NCBI GenBank assembly: GCA_964418835.1
Contig: CAYQNJ010000003.1
Span: forward strand, 62,001 to 126,000
Direction: 5' to 3'
Length of the DNA stretch: 64,000 nucleotides
Source of the DNA: UBA9076 sp964418835
GTDB taxonomy: Bacteria > Bacillota_I > Bacilli_A > Erysipelotrichales > Erysipelotrichaceae
A program made the position numbers and the translations under genes. Shown here in pieces: positions 54,665-62,234 of this stretch (positions are counted from its first letter, which is position 1; each line of letters opens with the position of its first letter). Below the pieces are notes generated by a model. It worked only from the letters and a program-made list of their open reading frames with translations, made no database searches and was not told the DNA's origin.

Positions 54665-54706
54665 GTATATAACTAGATCATTCTTATGGAATGGGGAGGA
54701 TTTGAT

Positions 54707-55840
54707 ATGAGACAGAATAATATGGTTGCTATGATTCTTGCAGGTGGAAGAGGATCACGTCTTTTTGAACTTACAAAAAAAGTAGCTAAACCAGCAGTTT
54801 ACTTCGGCGGAAAATATAGAATAATAGATTTTCCTTTATCTAACTGTGCAAACTCTGACATAGACATCGTTGGAGTATTGACTCAATATGAATCAGTTCT
54901 TTTAAATTCATATGTAGCAAAAGATCAACACTGGGGGCTAGATGCTAAAGATAGTGGTGTATTTGTATTGCCTCCGAAAGAAACAGATGAAGCAGGTTTT
55001 GAAAAGTATCGTGGTACTGCAGATGCTATTACACAAAACATTGATTTCTTAGATCAAATGGAAGCTGATTATGTATTAGTTTTATCAGGTGACCATATCT
55101 ATAAGATGGATTATTCTGATATGTTAAATTATCACATTAAGAAAAATGCAGATGCTACTATTGCTGTTCTTGGAGTTCCAATTAAAGAAGCAAGTAGATT
55201 TGGAATTATGAATACTGATGAAGAAGATATGATTATCGAGTTTGAAGAAAAACCAGCAAAACCAAAAAGTAATTTAGCTAGTATGGGTATTTATATATTC
55301 AACTATAAAACTTTAAGAAAATATTTAGTTGCGGATGAAAAAGACCATGAATCAGAACATGATTTTGGTAAGAATATAATTCCAACATATATTAATGATG
55401 GAAAAAAACTTGCGGCTTATAGATTTAAAGGTTATTGGAAAGATGTAGGAACAATTGATAGTTTATGGGAAGGAAACATGGACATATTAGATCCTAAGAG
55501 TGGATTAGATTTAAGTGATCCAGGATGGAAGATATATACTGGTGACGTAACTGATTTACCTCAATACATTGGTGAAGATGCTAAGATTACTAATTCTTAT
55601 GTTAACCAAGGAAGTGTAGTGGATGGTATAGTAGATCATTCAGTTGTATTCTCAAGTACTATAATTGAAAAGGGTGCTAAGGTTAATGATAGTGTAATAA
55701 TGCCTGGTGCTGTTATATGTGAAAAGGCTGTTGTAAATCGCTGTATTATTGCGGATGGTGTCCTTGTTGGACCAGGAGTAATCGTTGGTGAACCAAACAG
55801 TGAAAAAATAGAGCTAGTTGCTAAGAATAGAATGGAATAG
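54707..55840 (+). CDS. glgC: Glucose-1-phosphate adenylyltransferase, catalytic subunit
   Basis: A 377-residue ADP-glucose pyrophosphorylase with the nucleotide loop ILAGGRGSRL (about residues 10-19), KPAVYFGGKYRIIDF, the catalytic GDHIYKMDY segment, FEEKPAKPKS and a C-terminal left-handed beta-helix. It makes ADP-glucose, the committed step of glycogen synthesis. ATG 54707 is chosen because GGGGAGG lies at 54694-54700; a longer frame starts at 54686 within this site. It leads glgC-glgD-glgA. In Geobacillus the GlgC and GlgD proteins form a mixed complex, and the same is likely here. Confidence 0.96.
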   Translation: MRQNNMVAMILAGGRGSRLFELTKKVAKPAVYFGGKYRIIDFPLSNCANSDIDIVGVLTQYESVLLNSYVAKDQHWGLDAKDSGVFVLPPKETDEAGFEKYRGTADAITQNIDFLDQMEADYVLVLSGDHIYKMDYSDMLNYHIKKNADATIAVLGVPIKEASRFGIMNTDEEDMIIEFEEKPAKPKSNLASMGIYIFNYKTLRKYLVADEKDHESEHDFGKNIIPTYINDGKKLAAYRFKGYWKDVGTIDSLWEGNMDILDPKSGLDLSDPGWKIYTGDVTDLPQYIGEDAKITNSYVNQGSVVDGIVDHSVVFSSTIIEKGAKVNDSVIMPGAVICEKAVVNRCIIADGVLVGPGVIVGEPNSEKIELVAKNRME

Positions 55841-55852
55841 GGGGAGAAAAAC

Positions 55853-56968
55853 ATGTTAAACGCTTTAGGAATAATAAATATTGAAGATTCAACTGTTGAT
55901 GTAACAGGTTTACAATCTTACCGTCCAGTTAGTGCAATTAGCATACTTGGACGTTATCGTGTTATTGACTTTATGTTAAGTAATTATACAAACTCTGGAA
56001 TAAATGATATTCAAGTTTATTGTAGAGAAAAACCAAGAAGTTTAATCGAACATTTAGGTACTGGTTTACATTACAATATCAATTCTAAAAAAGGTAGATT
56101 AAGAATGATGTTTGGCGAAACTAGTGGAGTTTCAGATATTTATAATCATGATATTGCTAACTTCATGTTAAACATGCAATATATTGAAGAAAATGATAAG
56201 CCGTATGTTGTTTTAGCTCCTACTTATATGTTATATCGTGCAAACTTTAAAGATATCCTTGAATCACATATTGAAAATGGTAATGATGTAACTGTTTTAT
56301 ATCAAACTGTTGATAGTGCTAAAGAAGAATTTATTGGTTGTGATTGTTTAAATTTAGAAAAAGATAAGAGAATTATTTCTGTTGAAAAAAATAGAGGTAA
56401 ATATAAAAAGAGAAACATTTCATTAGAAGCTTATGTAATGTCTCGTAGTTTATTTATTGAATTAGTTAAACTTGCTAGTAAAACAAGTTCACTTTATTGG
56501 TTTAAAGACATCCTTGCAGATGTTCTAGAAGACTATAAGGTAGTAGGTCATCTAATAAGATCTCATGTTTCTTGTGTTAATAGCTTATCAGCTTACTTTA
56601 ATACAAATATGAGATATTGCTCAAGAGAAGGTGTATCTGAATTAAGAGTGGATTCTTGGCCAATTCATACAATGACTAGTGACTCTGCTCCTGTTACTTA
56701 TGGTGATAATGCATCAGTTAAAAATAGTTTAATTGCTAATGGATGTAGTGTAGATGGAACTATTGAAAATTGTGTAATTGGTAGAAATGTTTCAATTAAA
56801 AAAGGTGCTGTTTTAAAGAACTGTGTAATTTTACCAAATGCTTATATAGCAGAAGATGTAAAACTTGACCATGTTGTTGTAGATAAATCAGCAATCATTA
56901 ATCATGTTAAAAAGTTAGAGGGTACTGATCAGGCTCCAATTTATGTTAAACGCCGTGATCGTATTTAG
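55853..56968 (+). CDS. glgD: Glucose-1-phosphate adenylyltransferase regulatory subunit
   Basis: A 371-residue homologue of GlgC that has lost the catalytic loop: the GGxGxRL element is missing, and the sequence starts instead MLNALGIINIEDSTVDVTGLQ (landmark ALGIINIED). It keeps RPVSAISILGRYRVIDFMLSN-type structure and the C-terminal beta-helix repeats. It most likely modulates GlgC affinity and activity rather than catalysing. It is twelve bases downstream of glgC behind GGGGAG. Confidence 0.94.
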   Translation: MLNALGIINIEDSTVDVTGLQSYRPVSAISILGRYRVIDFMLSNYTNSGINDIQVYCREKPRSLIEHLGTGLHYNINSKKGRLRMMFGETSGVSDIYNHDIANFMLNMQYIEENDKPYVVLAPTYMLYRANFKDILESHIENGNDVTVLYQTVDSAKEEFIGCDCLNLEKDKRIISVEKNRGKYKKRNISLEAYVMSRSLFIELVKLASKTSSLYWFKDILADVLEDYKVVGHLIRSHVSCVNSLSAYFNTNMRYCSREGVSELRVDSWPIHTMTSDSAPVTYGDNASVKNSLIANGCSVDGTIENCVIGRNVSIKKGAVLKNCVILPNAYIAEDVKLDHVVVDKSAIINHVKKLEGTDQAPIYVKRRDRI

Positions 56969-56976
56969 GTGATTTT

Positions 56977-58410
56977 ATGAAGTCTATATTATTTGTTGCT
57001 GGAGAAGGTTTACCTTTTGTAAAAAGTGGTGGACTTGCAGATGTTATAGGGTCATTGCCTAAAACACTTGCACAAAGAGGATATGATGTAAGAATAGTCT
57101 TACCTTTGTATAAATCAATAATTGATAAACACTATGATAAGTTAAGTAGAATTGGTACTGTACCAATTCATTCTGGTTGGATTGATCAACCTGCTACATA
57201 TTACTGGGCAATTGAAGATGGAGTAACATACTACTTTGTAGAACATAGAGATTATTTTGAAAGAACTGGGTTATATGGATTTCCAGATGATGGTGAGAGA
57301 TTTTCTTTCTTTCAAAGAGCTGCATTAGATTTACTTTATGTAGTAGACTGGTTTCCTGAAGTAATTCATTCTCATGATTGGCATACAGGAATGATTCCTT
57401 TAATGAGTAAGGTTTGCTATGGTGGAGATGATAGATATCAAAGAATTAAACATGTCTATACAATCCATAACCTAGCATTCCAAGGTAACTTCCCACCTGA
57501 AGTATTAGGACAATGTTTGGGAATAGATTATTATTTCTATGATAATGGATCAGTTAGATTTGATGGTGGAATTAGCTTTATGAAGTCAGGAATAGTATTT
57601 GCGGATAAAGTAACTACTGTATCTCCTACATATGCTCAAGAAATATTAACTTCTGAATTTGGTGAAAGACTTGATGAAGTTCTAAGATTTAGAAGAGAAG
57701 ATTTATGGGGTATTGTAAATGGTATTGATACTGATGTATGGAATCCAAAAACTGATAAGCTATTAGCTAAAAACTACGATTTAAAGAATTATGTTTCTGG
57801 TAAGAAAGCTAATAAAAAAGCTCTTCAAGAAGAAATGGGCTTAGAAGTTAGAGATGATGTATTATTGATGGGTATGGTCACAAGACTTACAAAACAAAAA
57901 GGTGTGACAATGATTACCGAAAGATTAAATGAAATAATGGGGCTAGATATCCAATTCGTAATACTTGGATCTGGAGAAACTGATGCTGAAAATTCATTTA
58001 AATGGTTAGAATCAGCATATAAGGGTAAAGCAGTTTATTATGCTGGATATAATGAAGAGTTAGCTCATAGAATATATGGTGCTAGTGATTTATTCTTAAT
58101 GCCATCAATGTATGAACCTTGTGGTATATCTCAATTAATTTCTATGAGATATGGTACATTACCTTTAGTTAGAGAAACAGGTGGATTAAAGGATACTGTA
58201 ACTCCATACAATCAATATACTGGTGATGGAAATGGATTTAGTTTCTATTCTAAAAACCCTGATGATATGATGTATATCTTAAGATGGGCTTCTGAGATTT
58301 ATTATACAAATAAACCAGCATGGAAAAACTTAGTTAAAAATGCATTTAACACTGATGTAAGTTGGGGTCATAGTGCAGATTTATATGAAAGATTGTATTG
58401 GACATTGTAG
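56977..58410 (+). CDS. glgA: Glycogen synthase (ADP-glucose type)
   Basis: A 477-residue GT5 enzyme. It starts with the KSGGLADV motif (about residues 16-23), has SHDWHTGMIP, and the C-terminal catalytic box MPSMYEPCGISQLISMRYG with the conserved E. It elongates alpha-1,4-glucan chains from ADP-glucose. The eight-base gap to glgD and shared terminator place it last in glgCDA. With glgB, glgP and pulA about 15 kb upstream the full storage cycle is present in the window. Confidence 0.96.
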   Translation: MKSILFVAGEGLPFVKSGGLADVIGSLPKTLAQRGYDVRIVLPLYKSIIDKHYDKLSRIGTVPIHSGWIDQPATYYWAIEDGVTYYFVEHRDYFERTGLYGFPDDGERFSFFQRAALDLLYVVDWFPEVIHSHDWHTGMIPLMSKVCYGGDDRYQRIKHVYTIHNLAFQGNFPPEVLGQCLGIDYYFYDNGSVRFDGGISFMKSGIVFADKVTTVSPTYAQEILTSEFGERLDEVLRFRREDLWGIVNGIDTDVWNPKTDKLLAKNYDLKNYVSGKKANKKALQEEMGLEVRDDVLLMGMVTRLTKQKGVTMITERLNEIMGLDIQFVILGSGETDAENSFKWLESAYKGKAVYYAGYNEELAHRIYGASDLFLMPSMYEPCGISQLISMRYGTLPLVRETGGLKDTVTPYNQYTGDGNGFSFYSKNPDDMMYILRWASEIYYTNKPAWKNLVKNAFNTDVSWGHSADLYERLYWTL

Positions 58411-58415
58411 AGTTC

Positions 58416-58442
58416 AAGGCTAGTAAATTACTAGCCTTTTTT
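58416..58442 (+). terminator. Terminator after glgA
   Basis: AAGGCTAGT pairs with ACTAGCCTT around AAATT, followed by six Ts. Confidence 0.88.
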
Positions 58443-58532
58443 AGTAAAACGGTTTAATTTGTGAAAAATATTACTATTTTGATTATCATTTGTAAAAATA
58501 TTGAAAAATGCTTTAAATAAAGGCTAAATCAT

Positions 58533-58562
58533 TTTACTAGCTAGCTTAATAAGTGGTATAAT
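58533..58562 (+). promoter_or_regulatory. Promoter of pgk-tpiA-eno
   Basis: An extended -10 TGGTATAAT (TATAAT at 58557-58562) is preceded by TTTACT (58533-58538) with 18 bases between. A palindromic element TAAAACGGTTTA (58445-58456), related to the sites before ptsH and glgC, lies about 80 bases upstream. Confidence 0.62.
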
Positions 58563-58587
58563 TTATATGTTTGAAGGAGGAAAATTT

Positions 58588-59787
58588 ATGGCTAAACAAA
58601 CAGTTAAAGATTTAGATGTTACTGGAAAACGCGTTTTAGTTCGTGTTGATTTTAATGTTCCAATTAAAGAAGGAAAGATTACTAATGATAATCGTATTCA
58701 AGCAGCTTTACCTACGATTAACTACTTGACTGAACATGGTGCAAAAGTTATTTTACTTTCACATTTAGGTAAAGTAGATCATAAAGATCCAGAAAAGACT
58801 GAAGCTGATAAAAAGAAAAATGATATGGCTCCAGTTGCAGCAAGACTTGCTGAACTAGTTAATTCAAAAGTTACATTTGTTCCTGAAACAAAAGGTGCAG
58901 CATTAGAAGAAGCTATAGCTTCTATGAATGATGGAGAAATCATCTTAATGCAAAATACTCGTTATGAAAAAGGTGAAAGTAAAAACGATCCTGAATTAGG
59001 TGAGTATTGGGCTAAGTTAGGTGATTTGTATGTATCTGATGCATTTGGTTCTGTACATAGAGCTCATGCTTCTACTGTAGGTATTCCTACCCATTTACCT
59101 AGTGCTTGTGGTTTCTTAGTTGGTAAAGAGATAGATAATCTTAGTGCAGCTATAGATAATCCTAAACGCCCACTAGTAGCTATTCTTGGTGGAGCTAAGG
59201 TTTCTGATAAGATTGCAGTTATTGAAAATTTATTAAATATTGCTGATAAAGTAATTATTGGTGGAGGAATGGCTTATACATTCTTAAATGCAAAAGGTTA
59301 CAATGTTGGTACTTCATTATTAGAAGCAGATAAAGTTGAATTAGCAAAAGAATTTATGGAAAGAGGAAAAGATAAACTGGTATTACCTGTAGATACAGTT
59401 GTTGCTAATGATTTCTCTAATCCAACTGAAATTAAGACAGTTGCTAGTTCTGAAATTCCTGATGGCTTTATGGGATTAGACATCGGTGAAAAAACAATTG
59501 AATTATTCAAAAAAGAATTAGAAGGTGCAAAGACTGTTGTTTGGAATGGTCCAATGGGAGTGTTTGAAGATCCTAGATTTGCTAAAGGTACTGAAGCAGT
59601 ATGTACAATACTTGCAGAATTACCAGATGCTATGACTGTTATTGGTGGTGGAGATAGTGCGGCTGCTGCTATATCAATGGGGTTTGCTGATAAATTCACA
59701 CACATTTCTACTGGTGGAGGAGCATCATTAGAATACATGGAAGGTAAAGAATTACCTGGTATTGCAATTATTCAGGAGAAAGCATAA
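58588..59787 (+). CDS. pgk: Phosphoglycerate kinase
   Basis: A 399-residue Pgk with the substrate-binding VRVDFNVPIKEGKITND (landmarks RVDFNVP), LLSHLGK, and the nucleotide-binding hinge GGAKVSDKI and GGGDSAAA near the C-terminus. It makes ATP from 1,3-bisphosphoglycerate. ATG 58588 follows AAGGAGG (58572-58578); a longer frame begins at 58567 before that site. It overlaps tpiA by one base. gapA, the usual upstream partner in Bacilli, is absent here. Confidence 0.97.
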   Translation: MAKQTVKDLDVTGKRVLVRVDFNVPIKEGKITNDNRIQAALPTINYLTEHGAKVILLSHLGKVDHKDPEKTEADKKKNDMAPVAARLAELVNSKVTFVPETKGAALEEAIASMNDGEIILMQNTRYEKGESKNDPELGEYWAKLGDLYVSDAFGSVHRAHASTVGIPTHLPSACGFLVGKEIDNLSAAIDNPKRPLVAILGGAKVSDKIAVIENLLNIADKVIIGGGMAYTFLNAKGYNVGTSLLEADKVELAKEFMERGKDKLVLPVDTVVANDFSNPTEIKTVASSEIPDGFMGLDIGEKTIELFKKELEGAKTVVWNGPMGVFEDPRFAKGTEAVCTILAELPDAMTVIGGGDSAAAAISMGFADKFTHISTGGGASLEYMEGKELPGIAIIQEKA

Positions 59788-60536
59788 TGAGAAAACCTAT
59801 TATATTTGGAAATTGGAAAATGAATAAAACTCGCAGCGAAGCTGAGGATTTTGTTGAAGCTATTGAAGAAATTTTAACTGGAGATGAAAATGCTGAATAC
59901 GGTATTGCTGCTCCATTTACAGCTCTTCATAAGGCAGTAAAAGAATCAGAAAATTTATTGATTGCTGCTCAAAACTGTCATTTTGAAGATAGTGGCGCAT
60001 ACACTGGTGAAATCAGTGTACCAATGCTTGAAGATGTTAAAGTATCACATTGTGTAATTGGTCACTCTGAAAGAAGAATGATGTTTGGTGATACTGATGA
60101 AACAGTAAACAAAAAAGCAAAGAGATTAATTGAAGCTGCAATTACTCCAATCGTTTGTATTGGTGAAAGTGAAGCTCAATATGATAATGGAGAAACTGAA
60201 ACAGTTATTCGTTCTCAATTAAATGGAAGTTTAGCAGGATTAGATCCAGTTGCTGTTGGTGAATTGGTTGTTGCTTATGAACCAATTTGGGCTATTGGAA
60301 CTGGTAAATCTGCTACAAAAGAAATTGCTCAAAATTGCTGTCACATTGTTCGTGATGAAATTAAAAATATGTTTGGTGATGATGCAGCAAGTAAAGTACG
60401 TGTTCAATATGGTGGTTCAGTTAAACCTGAAAACATTGCTGAATACATGGCTTGTGAAGATATCGATGGTGCATTAATTGGAGGCGCTTCATTAAAAGTT
60501 GATTCATTTACTGCAATAATTGATGCTACAAAATAA
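59787..60536 (+). CDS. tpiA: Triosephosphate isomerase
   Basis: A 249-residue TIM with NWKMN (catalytic lysine), the histidine in VIGHSERR (about residue 94), the catalytic glutamate in AYEPIWAIGTGKSAT with its phosphate loop, and YGGSVKPEN. It interconverts dihydroxyacetone phosphate and glyceraldehyde-3-phosphate. It is fused to pgk at the level of translation (TAATG) with AGGAG inside the pgk end. Confidence 0.97.
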   Translation: MRKPIIFGNWKMNKTRSEAEDFVEAIEEILTGDENAEYGIAAPFTALHKAVKESENLLIAAQNCHFEDSGAYTGEISVPMLEDVKVSHCVIGHSERRMMFGDTDETVNKKAKRLIEAAITPIVCIGESEAQYDNGETETVIRSQLNGSLAGLDPVAVGELVVAYEPIWAIGTGKSATKEIAQNCCHIVRDEIKNMFGDDAASKVRVQYGGSVKPENIAEYMACEDIDGALIGGASLKVDSFTAIIDATK

Positions 60537-60593
60537 ATTACAATCAGCAAAAGCTGTTGTATATAGATGGTTATTTTAGGAGGAGATTAAAAA

Positions 60594-61886
60594 ATGCCAA
60601 TTATTATTGATGTTTATGCTCGTGAAGTTATTGATTCTCGTGGGAATCCAACAATCGAAGTAGAAGTTACAACTGATTCAGGTGCATTTGGACGTGCATT
60701 AGTTCCAAGTGGCGCTAGTACTGGTGAAAGAGAAGCTCTAGAATTACGTGATGGAGATAAGTCTCGTTTTGGTGGTAAAGGTGTATTAAAAGCTGTAGAA
60801 AATGTAAATGATATTCTTGCTGATGCAGTTCTTGGTTTAGATGTTACTGATCAACCATTAATTGACCAAACAATGATTGAACTAGATGGTACTAAAGATA
60901 AATCAAAACTAGGTGCTAATGCTATTCTAGGTGTTTCAATGGCTTGTGCTATTGCAGCTGCTGATTACTACAACATGCCTCTATATAAATATTTAGGTGG
61001 TATGAATGGTAAAGTTCTTCCAGTTCCAATGATGAATGTATTAAACGGTGGTAGCCATGCTGACTCTACAGTAGACTTCCAAGAATACATGATTATGCCA
61101 GTTGGTGCTAAATCAATTAAAGAAGCTTTAAGAATGGGTGCTGAAACATTCCATGAATTACGTAAAGTATTAAAAGGTAAGGGATATAATACTAACGTAG
61201 GTGATGAAGGTGGATTTGCTCCTTCTTGTAAAGATGGAAATGAAGAACCATTAGAACTAATCGTTGAAGCAATTAAATCTGCTGGATATGTTCCAGGTGA
61301 ACAAATTGCTATTGCAATGGACGTTGCTGCAAGTGAATTCTATAATACAGAAACTAAACAATATGAACTAAAGAAATCTGATGGTGGTATTAAAACTACA
61401 GAAGAAATGGTTGATATGTATGCTAACTGGGTTGAAAAATATCCAATCGTTTCTATTGAAGATGGTCTTGGAGAAAGAGACTGGGATGGATGGAAACTAC
61501 TTACAGAACGTTTAGGTGATAAAATTCAATTAGTTGGTGATGATTTATTCGTTACTAACCCTGCAATATTAAAAGAAGGTATTGAAAAAGGTATCGCAAA
61601 CTCAATCTTAATTAAAGTTAACCAAATCGGAACATTAACTGAAACTTTAGATGCTATGCAAATGGCTAATAGAGCTGGTTATACTTGTGTAGTTTCTCAT
61701 AGATCTGGTGAAACAGAAGATACTACAATTGCTGATATCGCTGTAGGATTAAATGCTGGTCAAATTAAGACTGGTTCAATGAGCCGTACAGATAGAATTG
61801 CTAAATATAACCAATTATTACGTATCGAAGATGAATTAGGTACTGTAGCTGAATATTTAGGCAAAGACGCATTCTTTAATCTATAA
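60594..61886 (+). CDS. eno: Enolase
   Basis: A 430-residue enolase. Visible landmarks are ARE-VIDSRGNPT at the start, the metal ligands in AMDVAASEF, SIEDGLGERDWDGW and LVGDDLFVTN, and SHRSGETEDTTIADIAV at the active-site lid. It converts 2-phosphoglycerate to phosphoenolpyruvate. The 57-base gap after tpiA holds only a weak hairpin and AGGAGGAG, so eno is probably in the same operon. The C-terminus reads GSMSRTDRIAKYNQLLRIE, slightly different from the usual GAPSRSER. Confidence 0.97.
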   Translation: MPIIIDVYAREVIDSRGNPTIEVEVTTDSGAFGRALVPSGASTGEREALELRDGDKSRFGGKGVLKAVENVNDILADAVLGLDVTDQPLIDQTMIELDGTKDKSKLGANAILGVSMACAIAAADYYNMPLYKYLGGMNGKVLPVPMMNVLNGGSHADSTVDFQEYMIMPVGAKSIKEALRMGAETFHELRKVLKGKGYNTNVGDEGGFAPSCKDGNEEPLELIVEAIKSAGYVPGEQIAIAMDVAASEFYNTETKQYELKKSDGGIKTTEEMVDMYANWVEKYPIVSIEDGLGERDWDGWKLLTERLGDKIQLVGDDLFVTNPAILKEGIEKGIANSILIKVNQIGTLTETLDAMQMANRAGYTCVVSHRSGETEDTTIADIAVGLNAGQIKTGSMSRTDRIAKYNQLLRIEDELGTVAEYLGKDAFFNL

Positions 61887-61891
61887 GAAAT

Positions 61892-61911
61892 AAGGCACCC
61901 TAGGGTGCCTT
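61892..61911 (+). terminator. Terminator-like palindrome after eno
   Basis: AAGGCACCCTAGGGTGCCTT is a perfect palindrome, with a short T tail (TTTC), so termination strength is uncertain. Confidence 0.7.
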
Positions 61912-61917
61912 TCATTA

Positions 61918-61945
61918 TTGCAAATTATTACTTGTATGTTATAAT
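61918..61945 (+). promoter_or_regulatory. Promoter of secG
   Basis: TTGCAA (61918-61923) and an extended -10 TGTTATAAT (TATAAT at 61940-61945) are separated by 16 bases. Confidence 0.65.
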
Positions 61946-61973
61946 AAACAAGCATATAAAAGGAGAAACATGA

Positions 61974-62195
61974 ATGCTTGATATATTGATACTAATAGTG
62001 TCCGCTGCATTGATTGTACTTACCTTATTACAAAGTGGAAAGTCAGAAGGTATATCTGGCGCATTTACTGGTTCAGGTGGTTTAAATCTATTTGCAAACG
62101 TAAAGGAAAGAGGTTCAGAGAAAGTTATTTCAAATTTAACTTTAGTACTTGGAATCTTATTCTTTGTGTTAGTGATTATTAACAGAGTAATATAA
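61974..62195 (+). CDS. secG: Preprotein translocase subunit SecG
   Basis: A 73-residue protein with two hydrophobic helices joined by the loop LLQSGKSEGISGAFTGSGG, the hallmark of SecG. It assists SecYEG-mediated export. The start is the second of two close ATGs, because the first (61970) meets a stop after three codons. AAGGAGA precedes it. The secG-rnr order downstream is typical of Bacilli. Confidence 0.93.
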   Translation: MLDILILIVSAALIVLTLLQSGKSEGISGAFTGSGGLNLFANVKERGSEKVISNLTLVLGILFFVLVIINRVI

Positions 62196-62219
62196 AAGGG
62201 CATTATAATGCCTTTTTTA
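62194..62219 (+). terminator. Terminator after secG
   Basis: AAAGGGCATT pairs with AATGCCTTT with one bulged G, around a TA-rich loop, followed by Ts; rnr starts soon after. Confidence 0.75.
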
Positions 62220-62234
62220 TTTGAAGGTGAAAAT

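Noticed and set aside
59298..59738. Long open frame on the minus strand opposite pgk
   Set aside because: It mirrors pgk codon structure, has no ribosome binding site or recognisable domain, and pgk is certain on the other strand.
60250..60477. Second + strand frame inside tpiA
   Set aside because: It is a shifted-frame shadow of tpiA with no ribosome site and low-complexity Leu/Lys/Val translation.
60537..60593. Hairpin in the tpiA-eno gap as a terminator or riboswitch
   Set aside because: The stem (around CAGC-AAAA-GCTG) is short, has no T tail, and the gap is too small for a riboswitch.
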